The notes: generated by a model from the letters alone, not told the origin. Positions 43,454-52,404 are shown, counted from the stretch's first letter. The stretch: 64,000 bases of DNA from Actinacidiphila cocklensis (GCF_907177275.1 NZ_CAJSLV010000048.1:331476-395475), one strand, 5' to 3'. Numbers and translations are program-made.

Positions 43454-44800
43454 TCAGGGGCGCCAGCTCACCCGGTGCTCGGCGAGGTGGGCGAGCACCG
43501 CGTGGTTGGCCTCCCAGCCGTCGGGGAACTTCACCGTGACGCCGAGCCGCACCGGCTCGGACGACGGGTGCTCGTCGAGCAGGTCGGCGACGCCCGCCCG
43601 GCAGACCACGATGCAGGCGTGCCGGTGCCGGGAGGCCAGGACGCACAGCCGGCCCGTCTCCAGGTGGAAGGCGGTGGCGTCAGGGCGTCCCGACAGCGGG
43701 TGCAGCACGACGGTGACGTCGAACTCCCGGCCCTGCAAGCGGTTCGCGGTGTCCACCGCGACCCCGCCGGCACCGGCCGGCACGCCGGCCGCGGCCAGTG
43801 CGGTGCGGACCGCGGCGGCCTGGTCACGGTGGGCGGTGCCGACCGCGATCCGGTCGGCGGTCAGCGGCGCGGCTTGCGCGTCGCGCTCGGAGTACGTGGC
43901 CCCGCCGCGGTCCAGCAGCCGCCGGACGACCGCGGCGGTCGCGCGCACCGCCTCGGGGTCGGTGCGCGGGGTGTGCCGGGCGGGCAGTTCGAGCAGGCCC
44001 CAGCCGGACGCGGCGGCCTCGTCGAGCACCCGGTCGAACCCGCCGCCGTCGCCCCGCACCCCGAAGGCCAGCCGCCGGTCGCCGTGGCCGGTGCCGCTCC
44101 TGAACGGGGTGTACGGGTAGAACGCGCGGGACACCAGCGGCGCCGCCGACGCCGGCAGCCGCCAGGACACCGGCAGGCGGTGCTGGGGCAGGCCCGGGTT
44201 GTGGGCCAGCAGGGTCACCACCGCGCTGGCCGACGGGTCCCAGCTCAGCCCCGCCCACTGCTCGGCGCCGACCACGCTGAAGGGGTCGAGCTGGCCCGGG
44301 TCGCCGACGAACAGGGCGCGTTCGAAGAGCCCGGCGACCTGCAGCAGCGCGTCGGATCGCATCTGGTACGCCTCGTCGACGATGGCGTGCCGCCAGGGCT
44401 CGACGTCCTTGACATACGCCCATTTCGCGGCCGTCGCGATCACCACGGCCCGGTCCCTGAGGTCGGCCACCGAGCTGGACTTCGCCACTTCCGGGTGCCG
44501 GTCGAGCACCGGGTCGGGTGGCGAGTCGGCGCCGTGCAGCCTGCCCACGGGGAGGGTGGGCTCGGCGGTCGCGAGCCGGTCGGCGAGGTCGTCGACCTGG
44601 GCGTTGGTCTGCGCGACGATCATCAACTGCTCGCCCGCCGCGGCCAGTTCGCGGGCCGCGCGCACCACGAGGGTCGACTTGCCCGCGCCGGGCGGCGAGT
44701 CCACGACGACCCCGCGGGCGGTGCCGTGCAGGGTGCTGGCCAGGATCGCCGCGGTCGCTGCGGAGGCCTCGGCCCCCGGGTCGAACCGGTCCTGCGTCAC
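43454..44800 (-). CDS. SF1B helicase/ATPase, Upf1/Dna2-like
   Basis: A 448-residue cytoplasmic ATPase with an ordered set of SF1B helicase motifs: Walker A PPGAGKST (38-43), motif Ia QTNAQVDDLADRL (about 64-76), Walker B VDEAY (141-145), motif III VGDPGQLDP (165-173), motif IV-like LPVSWRLPASAAPLVSRAFY, motif V DTANRLQGREFDVTVV and motif VI ASRHRHACIVV. The SWRLP...SRAFY and NRLQGREFDV segments correspond to QYRMHP and the motif V of Upf1/Dna2-type enzymes, not UvrD/Rep. The GTG start overlaps the upstream gene by 4 bases. It probably translocates on single-stranded nucleic acid as part of the three-gene module. Confidence 0.88.
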   Translation of the reverse strand: MTQDRFDPGAEASAATAAILASTLHGTARGVVVDSPPGAGKSTLVVRAARELAAAGEQLMIVAQTNAQVDDLADRLATAEPTLPVGRLHGADSPPDPVLDRHPEVAKSSSVADLRDRAVVIATAAKWAYVKDVEPWRHAIVDEAYQMRSDALLQVAGLFERALFVGDPGQLDPFSVVGAEQWAGLSWDPSASAVVTLLAHNPGLPQHRLPVSWRLPASAAPLVSRAFYPYTPFRSGTGHGDRRLAFGVRGDGGGFDRVLDEAAASGWGLLELPARHTPRTDPEAVRATAAVVRRLLDRGGATYSERDAQAAPLTADRIAVGTAHRDQAAAVRTALAAAGVPAGAGGVAVDTANRLQGREFDVTVVLHPLSGRPDATAFHLETGRLCVLASRHRHACIVVCRAGVADLLDEHPSSEPVRLGVTVKFPDGWEANHAVLAHLAEHRVSWRP

Positions 44801-46383
44801 AGAAAGTCCTCCGCGGTCACGGTGTCCGGTACGTCCGCCGTGGCGGTTCCCGGCGGCCCGCCGTGCGTCCACGGGGTCGCCTCCGGGTCGGGCAGCGCGG
44901 GTCCGCTGCGCGGCTCGTGCGCGAACAGCGTGAACGTCACCCGCTCCCCCACCTCCGGAACGGACCCTTCCCGCGGCACCCTGCCCGTACCCATCCCCCC
45001 GGTGAGCCGGACGGTCACGAGGCAACTCGGCACGTGTCCGGCGGCCTCCCCGTCCCGCGGCGCGGGGACTTGCGTGCCGGGTGCCTGGGGCACCGACGTG
45101 AGGACCTCGGCCGTCTGGGCCGATCTGGCGTCGGGCAGGGCGCGGTAGGCCTTGGTGCCCGGGTCGGCCTGCGGGGTGTCGGGGGTGGTCAGGGTCAGCA
45201 GCGGGCGGGGCATCGGGCGGCGGCCTTCCGAATACGTCATCTCGACCGCGAGCACCGTGCCGGCGAACGCCTCGCCCGCCAGCCGCCTGGCCGCCATCAC
45301 CAGCGGGTCGTCCAGCGCCTCCTGGGCGAACAGCCTCGCCTGGGCGGTCTCGCGGCCCGCGAGCTTCTGCGCCGCCGTCACCGCGTCGTCGCGCTTGGGC
45401 TGCGGCGGCTCGCCCGCGCGCACCCGGTCCCGGTGGCCGGTGAAGGACCAGCGGTCCCGCTTCCAGCGCTCGGCGACGTGCCCGCCCTCGGGGAGCGCGC
45501 GCAGCAGGTCCACGCCGTGCCACACGTCGTCCCAGGTGGGCCGCAACTGGGAGGCCACCAGCCGCCGCACGTCCGCCTCGGCGACCCGCAGCGGGCCCGT
45601 GGCGCCCGCCGCCTTGGCCGCGTCGTAGCGCTCCAGCGCCGGGGCCAGCACGCGGTTGTCGAACACCGGGTCGGTGGCCGGACCCGCCGGCGGGCTGAAC
45701 AGCAGCCCGTCCCGGTCGCGCCCGGTCTGCGCGCGGGCAGCGGCGGCAGGCCCGTCCATCCCCTGCGGCGGGTCGATCCAGCCGAGCAGCCCGCCCAGGT
45801 GCTGGTCCTCCATCGCGCTCTGGCCTGTGGCCCAGTGCCGGGTGAGCAGGTCGGTCATGGCGACCAGCAGCGCGCTGCCGGGGGTGCGGGCGCGCTCGGC
45901 CCAGTGCGTGAGCCAGCGCCCGAGCAGCGGCACCGGCACGGGAACGGGGTGCGGGGCGTCCGGGTCCTCGACGGTCCGCAGGTAGCGGGTGGAGCGGCCG
46001 AGCAGCCGTACGTACTCCAGCGCGGCGCCGTTGGGCACGATGACCTGCGGGGCGTCGGCGCAGACCTCGGTCTCCTCCCGGTTGCGGGTGGCGGGCTCGG
46101 TCTCGACGTCGTCGGCGTACGCGTCCACCACCGGCAGCACGGCGGCCGCGAGGCCGGCGAAGAAGTCGAACCGCAGGGAGCGGTCGAGCGGCTGCGGGAC
46201 GACGAGCAGCGTCGGCTCGGCGCGGTCGGTGCCGATCATGGCGCCGAGCGGGGCGCCGGCTTCTCCCGCGGTGGTGAGCGGCACGAAGACGAGTGGGCTC
46301 TGCGCCAGCCAGCGGTGGCGCACCGTTGCCGCGGGCACGGCACGGCCCTGGGCGACCGCTTCCGCGCGGGCCAGCACATTCAT
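44797..46383 (-). CDS. Protein of unknown function coupled to the SF1B helicase
   Basis: A 528-residue soluble protein; no family recognised. The N-terminal half is mixed alpha/beta (WLAQSPLVFVPLTTAGEAGAP; LRFDFFAGLAAAVLPVVDAYA; PNGAALEYVRLLGRSTRYL). The central part is helical (DVRRLVASQLRPTWDDVWHG; AERWKRDRWSFTGHRDRVRAG). The C-terminal part is beta-rich (AGTVLAVEMTYSEG; CLVTVRLTGGMGTG; VGERVTFTLFAHEPRSGP) and could be a barrel such as those found near Upf1-like helicase cores. Its stop overlaps the helicase start (GTGA), so the two products are probably partners. ATG 46383 is chosen; the frame stays open further upstream only through the repeat region. Confidence 0.8.
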   Translation of the reverse strand: MNVLARAEAVAQGRAVPAATVRHRWLAQSPLVFVPLTTAGEAGAPLGAMIGTDRAEPTLLVVPQPLDRSLRFDFFAGLAAAVLPVVDAYADDVETEPATRNREETEVCADAPQVIVPNGAALEYVRLLGRSTRYLRTVEDPDAPHPVPVPVPLLGRWLTHWAERARTPGSALLVAMTDLLTRHWATGQSAMEDQHLGGLLGWIDPPQGMDGPAAAARAQTGRDRDGLLFSPPAGPATDPVFDNRVLAPALERYDAAKAAGATGPLRVAEADVRRLVASQLRPTWDDVWHGVDLLRALPEGGHVAERWKRDRWSFTGHRDRVRAGEPPQPKRDDAVTAAQKLAGRETAQARLFAQEALDDPLVMAARRLAGEAFAGTVLAVEMTYSEGRRPMPRPLLTLTTPDTPQADPGTKAYRALPDARSAQTAEVLTSVPQAPGTQVPAPRDGEAAGHVPSCLVTVRLTGGMGTGRVPREGSVPEVGERVTFTLFAHEPRSGPALPDPEATPWTHGGPPGTATADVPDTVTAEDFL

Positions 46384-46867
46384 GAGGGCCACGGGGTACC
46401 GCCCGTCCGCGCTCGGTCCCGCGCGCTCCGGACCACCCGCCGGTGGGGGGCTTGCCGCGCGGTTCCGCCCCCAGAGCTTCGCCTGGGGGTACCCCCAGCG
46501 CCTCCTGGGGTGCTGCCGCTTGCGGTGGGCTCCCACGTTGCGGTGCGTCGTGGTTGCCCGCGCAGTTCCGCCCCCAGCGCCTCCTGAGGTGCTGCCCCTT
46601 GCTGTGGCGTCGCTGCTTTCCCGCCGCCCGGGCTGGGCGCGCAGTTCCGCCCCCAGAGCTTCGCCTGGGGGTACCCCCAGCGCCGCCTGAAAAACGCTCG
46701 CCCTCCGCGCAGAGGGCAACCCACCAGGGGGCGCTGGGGGCGGAACTGCGCGACCGGCCACGACGCAGTCGCAGACAAGCAACCCACGACAAGGGGCACG
46801 GCCTCAGGGTCGCGGGGAACTGCGCGACCAGCCGCGACGGCGGGAGGAACGTCCTCCCACGGGCGGG
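46384..46867. repeat. Cluster of GC-rich intergenic repeat units (direct and inverted)
   Basis: Direct units start at 46457 (one base change from the others in its first bases), 46560 and 46638. They share GCGCAGTTCCGCCCCCAG, and the first and third continue with AGCTTCGCCTGGGGGTACCC. Inverted units lie at about 46726-46751 (GGGGGCGGAACTGCGC) and 46801-46828 (CGCGGGGAACTGCGCGACC). Each unit can fold into a hairpin through CCCCCAG/CTGGGGG. Similar GCAGTTCCCCGCGCCCC elements are common between Streptomyces genes. No coding function is seen. Confidence 0.85.
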
Positions 46868-47956
46868 TCATTCGGTACCCCCGGCGCGGAGCGCCTCTTC
46901 GCGCAAGCTCGCCGCACGGCGAAGCGCCGTAACCGCCGGGTCGTCCTGCGCGTCGGCCGCGCAGGCCGCAGGCGGGGACGCGGACGCGGACAGGACCGCG
47001 GTCACCGTGGTGAGGGCGCCGAGGTCGGCGCGCAGGCCGCGGCCCAGCGCGTCGATGGAGTCGGCGGCCCGCGCACGGTCGCGGCAGTGGAAGGCCAGCT
47101 CGCAGCTGGCGAGGCACTCGGGCGCGTAGGCGGCGGGGACGGACTCCACCGCGGCGGTGAGGGCGGGGCGCGGCCTGGCGGGGTCGAAGGTGGTGCCCTC
47201 GGGGAGCTCCGCGGCGATCTCGTCGATCCGGGTGAGCCGGGCGAGCTGGCGCCGGGTGACGGCGAGCTGCCTGCGGACGTCGACCCACTCGGCGGTGGGC
47301 AGGTTGGAGAAGTCCTTCGGGCAGACCAGCAGCACGTCGGTGCGGGCGCGGCCGGGCTCGATCGCGTCCAGGGCCAGGACGTAGACCGCGGACTGCCGTG
47401 CCGCCGCCCCGACCTTCATCGCGTCGGCGCCGCCGTCCAGGATCGGGAAGGACTTGATCTCGGCGACGGTCCAGGCGCCGTCGGGCGCGACGGCGACCGC
47501 GTCGGGTTCGAGGAAGACGGTGGACCCGGCGACCTCAAGGGCCAGCAGCGGGTGGTCGAGCAGGGTCCAGGACCCGGGCCTGGCCTCGGCGAGGGCGAGC
47601 CGGGTGCGGGCGGCCCGCCCCTCGGGGCCTGCCGCGCCGAGGTCGGGGACCTGCGCGTGCTCCCCGTCGGCGCCCAGCAGCCGCAGCAGTTCGCGGCAGC
47701 CGTCGGCCTTGACCCTGGCCTCGAAGGCGTGGCCGCGGGAGAAGGCGAACCGGGACTGGCCGAACCGGGCGGGCGCCCCCAGCGCCTCGGCGACCGCGCC
47801 CTTGTCGACGCCGGCGGCGTCCATCAGGGCGCGGCGCCGGCAGCCGGGGTTGGCCGCGAGGGCAGCCAGCGCCCGCGCGTCGAGCGGGCGGGGCGCGGTG
47901 TCCGGGCCGCGGAGGGCGGCCAGCCGCTCCCGCAGCGTGTCGTGCGTAGTGCTCAC
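46868..47956 (-). CDS. Cas4/RecB-like PD-(D/E)XK nuclease with Fe-S cysteines
   Basis: A 362-residue predicted exonuclease. The RecB/Cas4 motifs are in order: SRGHAFEARV (His76, Glu79), FLEPDAV (Asp152), TVAEIKSF (Glu166, Lys168) and RQSAVY (Gln188-Tyr192, QxxxY). Cys39 near the N-terminus and the C-terminal ECLASCELAFHC (Cys281, 285, 291) fit the one-plus-three pattern of a 4Fe-4S cluster as in Cas4, AddB and Dna2. No cas1/cas2 or CRISPR is nearby. GTG 47956 is used. It lies 21 bases after a PAP2 gene and upstream of the unknown and helicase genes on the same strand, separated from them by the repeat cluster. Confidence 0.85.
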   Translation of the reverse strand: MSTTHDTLRERLAALRGPDTAPRPLDARALAALAANPGCRRRALMDAAGVDKGAVAEALGAPARFGQSRFAFSRGHAFEARVKADGCRELLRLLGADGEHAQVPDLGAAGPEGRAARTRLALAEARPGSWTLLDHPLLALEVAGSTVFLEPDAVAVAPDGAWTVAEIKSFPILDGGADAMKVGAAARQSAVYVLALDAIEPGRARTDVLLVCPKDFSNLPTAEWVDVRRQLAVTRRQLARLTRIDEIAAELPEGTTFDPARPRPALTAAVESVPAAYAPECLASCELAFHCRDRARAADSIDALGRGLRADLGALTTVTAVLSASASPPAACAADAQDDPAVTALRRAASLREEALRAGGTE

Positions 47957-47977
47957 CCGCGAAAGTGTGGCACCCGG

Positions 47978-48946
47978 CTACGACATCCGGCTGCGCTCGC
48001 CGCGCCCGGCCCCGCTTCCGCCGGACGCGTCCGGGTCGCGGTCGGCGTCGCCGGGAGCACCGGGCGGCACCGAGACCGTCCGGGGCGAGGGCACCTTCAC
48101 CGGGGTGACGCCGGGCACGCTGGAGGCGACGACGGTCTCGGCGCCTGCCTGGCCGCGCCGGGCGGCGAGCGCACCGTGGACCCGGCCCTGGACCCGGTCG
48201 ACAGTCCGCAGCGCCGGCTTGGCCAGCAGGAAGCCGACGCCCATGGTGGCGACGCCGGCTGCGGCGTCCATCAGGTAGTGGTTGGCGGTGCCCATGACCA
48301 CCAGCGCGGTGGTCAGCGGGTAGAGCACCCCGAGGGTGCGCACGAACCAGTTCCGGCCGTAGCGGAAGAGCATGATGCCGCACCACAGCGACCAGCCGAC
48401 GTGCAGGCTCGGCATGGCCGCGTACTGGTTGGTCAGGTGCCCGAGGCCGCGCGGCGCGCTCGCGTCGGTGCCCCACCAGCCGTACGAGCCGTACTGCGCC
48501 ATCGTGTCCATGAAGCCGTGCGCGCCGGGCAGCAGCCGCGGCGGGGCGGTCGGCATCAGGGTGAAGCCGACCAGGCCGATCAGCGTGGAGATCAGCAGCC
48601 AGGTGCGGGCGGTGCGGTAGTGGGTGGGGCGGCGCAGCCAGAGCCAGACCAGGATCGACGGCGTGACGATGTAGTGCAGCGAGGCGTACGCGAAGTCCGC
48701 GGGCACGCCGAGGAAGGCGTGCTCGGTGAAGAGCTGGTTGAACCAGCGCTCGGGGTCGAGGTGGGTCAGCTGCTCGAAGTGCAGGATGTCCGCGCCGTGC
48801 CCGACCGCGTCGTCCACGTCCCCGCGCACCAGCAGCCGCGCGCCCGAATAGAGCGCATAGACCACGGCAATCAGCGGCAGTTCGGTCCACCAGCGCAATT
48901 TGCCACGATAGGCGGCAGCTCGCGGCGCGGTGGCGGTGATCGTCAT
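47978..48946 (-). CDS. PAP2-superfamily membrane phosphatase/transferase
   Basis: A 322-residue integral membrane protein with about six helices. PAP2 motifs: NQYAAMPSLHVGWSLWCG (SxxxH-like acid/base) and MGTANHYLMDAAAGVATMGVG (HxxxD). The shape resembles inositol-phosphoceramide/phosphatidylinositol-type (Aur1-like) members. The C-terminal ~60 residues are a hydrophilic Pro/Gly/Asp tail. ATG 48946 has GGAGAG about 8 bases upstream. Divergent from a TetR gene across a palindromic region, so probably its target. Substrate unknown: a lipid phosphate or a phospho-head-group transfer is likely. Confidence 0.88.
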   Translation of the reverse strand: MTITATAPRAAAYRGKLRWWTELPLIAVVYALYSGARLLVRGDVDDAVGHGADILHFEQLTHLDPERWFNQLFTEHAFLGVPADFAYASLHYIVTPSILVWLWLRRPTHYRTARTWLLISTLIGLVGFTLMPTAPPRLLPGAHGFMDTMAQYGSYGWWGTDASAPRGLGHLTNQYAAMPSLHVGWSLWCGIMLFRYGRNWFVRTLGVLYPLTTALVVMGTANHYLMDAAAGVATMGVGFLLAKPALRTVDRVQGRVHGALAARRGQAGAETVVASSVPGVTPVKVPSPRTVSVPPGAPGDADRDPDASGGSGAGRGERSRMS

Positions 48947-49010
48947 GCGGGCGTCTCTCCAGGTTCTCCGAAGGCCGCAGGAGGCGGTCATGGACTTTTC
49001 GCGTACCCTC

Positions 49011-49041
49011 TACCGTACGACGTACGCTAAACCGTACGCAC
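49011..49041. promoter_or_regulatory. Candidate TetR operator between PAP2 and TetR genes
   Basis: TACCGTACGACGTACGCTA (49011-49029) is a near-perfect palindrome with 16 of 19 symmetric positions. It is followed by another ACCGTACGCAC half-site (49031-49041). It lies 65 bases upstream of the PAP2 start and 188 bases upstream of the TetR start. GTGTTCAAC also occurs twice, at 49081 and 49099. Confidence 0.6.
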
Positions 49042-49228
49042 ACCACCCCGGCCGTAGCGAGCGAACCCCGATTTTCCCCGGTGTTCAACGCTCGTACGGT
49101 GTTCAACCTTCCCGTGGCGGGGGTATGCAAGGCGGAGGACGCCCGGCGCACCGTTCCGGGTTGCCTCAGCCAGGTACACAAGGCACAGCAGGCAGCACAG
49201 CAGCGAAGGGCGAGAACAAGACAAGCCG

Positions 49229-49918
49229 ATGTCCGTCAGCCAGCCGGTCCGTCCCCCACGGCGCCGCGCCCCGCGCAATTCGCTCAACCCCGACCGTATC
49301 CTCGATGCCGCCCTGACGCTGCTCGACCGCGACGGCTCCGAGGCGTTCACCATGCGCGGCCTCGCCCAGCAGCTCGGTGTCGGCACGATGGCCGTCTACT
49401 CGCACTTCCGCGGCAAGGACGAGATCAGTGACGCCGTCGCCCAGCGGCTGCTGGACACGATAGAGCTTCCCGCGGGCGGTTCCGCCGATCCGCAGACCGA
49501 ATTGCGCGAGGTGTGCGTCGGGGTGTACCGGCTGTTCACCGAGCATCCTTCCGCCCTCGAACTGCTGGCCGACCGGCCGCTGCGCGGCGACGACGCGATC
49601 GCGCTGATAGACCGCATGCTGGGGCTGCTGCGGCAGGCCGGGCTCGCCCCCGCGGACGCCGCGCACGCGCATGTCGCCCTCATGCAGTACACGGTGGGGT
49701 CCGCGCTGTGGAACACCCGGCGGTCCCGTGCGCTGTGCCAGGAGGGCGCCAGGGACCGCGCCCGGGCCAAGCTCGCCGCGCTGCCCCGGGACACCTACCC
49801 GGCGCTGGTCGCGCTGGCGCCCGAGCTGCTGTGCGCCAACAGCGAGGGCACGGGCCAGTTCGAGTACGGCCTCGACGGGCTGCTGCGGGGGCTGCTGGGC
49901 GGTACGGCGCAGGTCTGA
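49229..49918 (+). CDS. TetR-family regulator
   Basis: A 229-residue TetR protein. After a basic N-terminus comes the DNA-binding domain [46 protein letters not shown]-terminal ligand domain of the TetR_C type follows ([41 protein letters not shown]). It is divergent from the PAP2 gene with palindromic sites between, so it probably represses that gene and itself. ATG 49229 is the first start in frame. The inducer is unknown. Confidence 0.9.
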   Translation: MSVSQPVRPPRRRAPRNSLNPDRILDAALTLLDRDGSEAFTMRGLAQQLGVGTMAVYSHFRGKDEISDAVAQRLLDTIELPAGGSADPQTELREVCVGVYRLFTEHPSALELLADRPLRGDDAIALIDRMLGLLRQAGLAPADAAHAHVALMQYTVGSALWNTRRSRALCQEGARDRARAKLAALPRDTYPALVALAPELLCANSEGTGQFEYGLDGLLRGLLGGTAQV

Positions 49919-49962
49919 GCGATGATGGGGGTTTCCCGTCCCCGCACGAGAGGCCGCCCTGC

Positions 49963-50553
49963 ATGGCTGCGCGCATCCTTCTGGTCAGGCACGGCCAGAC
50001 GGAATGGTCCCTGTCCGGCCGCCACACCGGCCGTACCGACATCCCGCTGACCGACGAGGGCCGCAGGACCGCCGCCGTACTCGGCGACCGGCTGGCCAGT
50101 GCGCCCTGGAACGGCCTGCGCGACGTCGAGGTGCGCACCAGCCCGCTGCGGCGGGCCGCCGACACCTGCCACGCGGCCGGCTTCCCCGACGCCAAGGAGT
50201 GGGACGCGCTGCTGGAGTGGGACTACGGCGACTACGAGGGCCACACCCCGGCCGAGCTGCAGGCGCTGCGCCCCGGCTGGAACATCTGGCGGGACGGCGT
50301 GCCGAACGGCGAGTCGCCCGACGACGTGGCGGTGCGCGCCGACGACGTGGTCGCCTGGGCGCGGTCGGCGCAACGCGACGTGCTGGTCTTCGCGCACGGC
50401 CACATCCTGCGCGCGCTCGGCGCCCGCTGGCTGGGCCTGCCGCCGTCCTTCGGCGCGTCCCTGCGGCTCGACCCGGCGTCGCTGTCGGTCCTGGGCTGGG
50501 CGTACGGAAGCCCCGCGATCGAGCGCTGGAACGACACCGGTCATCTGGGGTAG
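49963..50553 (+). CDS. Histidine phosphatase (phosphoglycerate-mutase superfamily)
   Basis: A 196-residue phosphatase with the RHG signature [10 protein letters not shown] (His9 is phosphorylated), [31 protein letters not shown], and the second catalytic His in [17 protein letters not shown]. It is short, like the SixA/CobC/GpmB group rather than full PGM, so small phosphate esters or phosphoproteins are likelier substrates than phosphoglycerate. It follows the TetR gene by 44 bases on the same strand. Confidence 0.9.
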   Translation: MAARILLVRHGQTEWSLSGRHTGRTDIPLTDEGRRTAAVLGDRLASAPWNGLRDVEVRTSPLRRAADTCHAAGFPDAKEWDALLEWDYGDYEGHTPAELQALRPGWNIWRDGVPNGESPDDVAVRADDVVAWARSAQRDVLVFAHGHILRALGARWLGLPPSFGASLRLDPASLSVLGWAYGSPAIERWNDTGHLG

Positions 50554-50670
50554 TTGCCGCGGCGGTGCGCGGGGCGGGACGGTGCCGCAGCGCGGGCGAC
50601 GCGACCGGGTAGCGTTCGGAGAGCGGCGGGAGCCGCGGACCGACGGTATGTACTCGATGGAGGCTTCACC

Positions 50671-51099
50671 ATGGCAACCACCCGCACCGCGACCACCCAG
50701 TGGAAGGGCGCGCTGATCGGCGGCGCCGGCACCGTCTCGCTCGACACGTCGGGTGTCGGCACCTACGAGGTCTCCTGGCCCTCGCGTGCCGAGGCGGCCA
50801 ACGGCAAGACCAGCCCGGAGGAGCTGATCGCCGCGGCCCACTCGTCCTGCTACTCGATGGCGCTGTCGCACGGCCTGGCCGGCGCGGGCACCCCGCCGGA
50901 GACCGTGCAGACGGTCGCGAACGTCACCTTCCAGCCGGGCGAGGGCATCACCGGCATCACCCTGTCGGTGAAGGCCCGCGTCCCCGGCCTGTCCGCCGAG
51001 GCGTTCGAGGCGGCGGCGCAGGACGCGAAGGCGAACTGCCCGGTCAGCAAGGCGCTCGCCGGCGTGAACATCACCCTTGAGGCCGAACTGCTCAGCTGA
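50671..51099 (+). CDS. OsmC-family peroxiredoxin
   Basis: A 142-residue thiol peroxidase that reduces organic hydroperoxides. Both conserved cysteines are seen: AAAHSSCYSMALSHGLAG (peroxidatic, about residue 61) and DAKANCPVSKALAGV (resolving, about residue 122). The N-terminal TRTATTQWKGALIGGAGTV and Arg in SRAEAANGKTSPEELIAAA match the family. ATG 50671 follows GGAGG. It acts in the cytoplasm as a dimer. Confidence 0.93.
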   Translation: MATTRTATTQWKGALIGGAGTVSLDTSGVGTYEVSWPSRAEAANGKTSPEELIAAAHSSCYSMALSHGLAGAGTPPETVQTVANVTFQPGEGITGITLSVKARVPGLSAEAFEAAAQDAKANCPVSKALAGVNITLEAELLS

Positions 51100-51114
51100 G
51101 CACGGCTGTCGGGG

Positions 51115-52404
51115 TCAGCGGCGGGTGACGCGTATCGACCAGTCACCCGCCGCGTCGCGGCCCAGCACGCTGAAGGCCACGCGGGCCTCGTCGTCGGTGA
51201 AGGTCTGGCCCGCGGTGAAGGGCGCGTCGTTCAGGGAGTTGAAGGCGCCGCTGCTGAAGTCGCAGGCGGAGGTGCCCGGGTGGCCGTCCACGACGGTGAC
51301 GGGACCCTGGCCCGAGTCGATGTCGGTGCGCACCCGGTAGGCCAGGACGCCCTGCCGGCAGGCGTCGTGGTCGTCGCCGACGGCGGCCCTGGCCTCGATG
51401 ACGAAGACCTGGGTGGGTCCGTAGGGGATGATCACGGCCTTGCGCCCGCCGGTCATCTCGACCGGGCTGAGGTGGTAGGTGGTCGTGCCGCGCGAGGTGA
51501 GGCAGGCGATCTGCCGGTCGGCCAGCCAGCCGAGCCGCCACTTGTGCCAGGCGAACAGGTCGCCCTGCAGGCCCCAGTCGAGCGACATGGTGTCCCACTG
51601 GCCGGCGAGGCCGTCGGTGCGCTGGAAGTCGTCGGCCGAGTAGAGGTCGGGCAGCCCGAAGGCGTGGCCGTTCTCGTGGCTGAGGACCCGTGAACCCGAC
51701 TGGTCGTGGCCGTAGATGAGCGAGATCTTGTTCAGGTGGGCGCCGTCGTCGGTGGTGGCGGCCGAGGCGCCGGTCCAGGTGACCGACAGCACCGCCTCGT
51801 CCGCGGGTGGCCCCGCGTTCGGCGTGACCAGGACGTTGACCAGGTCGAAGCCGCGGAAGTCTATGCTCCGGTCGGCGACCTTGAGCAGGTCGCGCACCAT
51901 CGCGGTGTGCGCGTCCCAGCCGTAGCCGCGGCCTATGCCGTACGCGCTGAAGGGCCGCGGCATGCGTATGTAGCGCAGCACCGGGGTGGACTCGTAGTCG
52001 AGCTTGCCGTACGACGCGGCGGTGTACCACTGCTTGACCGCGGGGAAGAACTCGGCGTAGCGCTCGCGGGCGCTGTAGGGCGCGGGGGCGTCGGGGAAGT
52101 CGATCAGCAGGGTCAGGGCGTGCACCGTGCCGACGGACGGCGCGAACTCGGCGTCGGGGCCGCGGGCGGTGGAGTCGGAGAAGCCCTCGGACATGGCCAC
52201 GCCGGGCACGGCCCGCAGGGCGCAGGGCCGGGCGGCGGGCGGGTTGGCGGGCATCGCGGGCGGCCCCGACCCGGCGGACACCGAACTGCCCACCGCGAGC
52301 AGCCCGGCCGCGCCCAGTGCCGCCGTCCTGGCGCCGCGGGCGGCGAACCGCCGTACGCGGCCGGGCCTTTTCGCCGCGTCACCCGGGGCGGCCCGCACCG
52401 TCAC
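51115..52404 (-). CDS. Secreted M6-family metalloprotease, paralogue 2
   Basis: A 429-residue secreted protease. A twin-Arg-rich signal region (KRPGRVRRFAARGARTAALGAAGLLAVGSSVSA) precedes the M6 domain: HALTLLIDFPDAPAPYS, QWYTAASYGKLDYE, the zinc motif LSHENGHAFGLPDLYS (HExxH) and QWDTMSLDWGLQGDLFAWHKWRLGWL. The C-terminal beta domain has CRQGVLAYRVRTDIDSGQGPV. GTG 52404 lies within the last 26 bases of the upstream paralogue. It probably digests extracellular proteins, as the M6 immune-inhibitor-A family does. Confidence 0.88.
   Translation of the reverse strand: MTVRAAPGDAAKRPGRVRRFAARGARTAALGAAGLLAVGSSVSAGSGPPAMPANPPAARPCALRAVPGVAMSEGFSDSTARGPDAEFAPSVGTVHALTLLIDFPDAPAPYSARERYAEFFPAVKQWYTAASYGKLDYESTPVLRYIRMPRPFSAYGIGRGYGWDAHTAMVRDLLKVADRSIDFRGFDLVNVLVTPNAGPPADEAVLSVTWTGASAATTDDGAHLNKISLIYGHDQSGSRVLSHENGHAFGLPDLYSADDFQRTDGLAGQWDTMSLDWGLQGDLFAWHKWRLGWLADRQIACLTSRGTTTYHLSPVEMTGGRKAVIIPYGPTQVFVIEARAAVGDDHDACRQGVLAYRVRTDIDSGQGPVTVVDGHPGTSACDFSSGAFNSLNDAPFTAGQTFTDDEARVAFSVLGRDAAGDWSIRVTRR

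Noticed and set aside
46868-47956. CRISPR-associated cas4 as part of a CRISPR locus
   Set aside because: No cas1, cas2, effector genes or repeat-spacer array in the window; better seen as a stand-alone RecB/Cas4-like nuclease.
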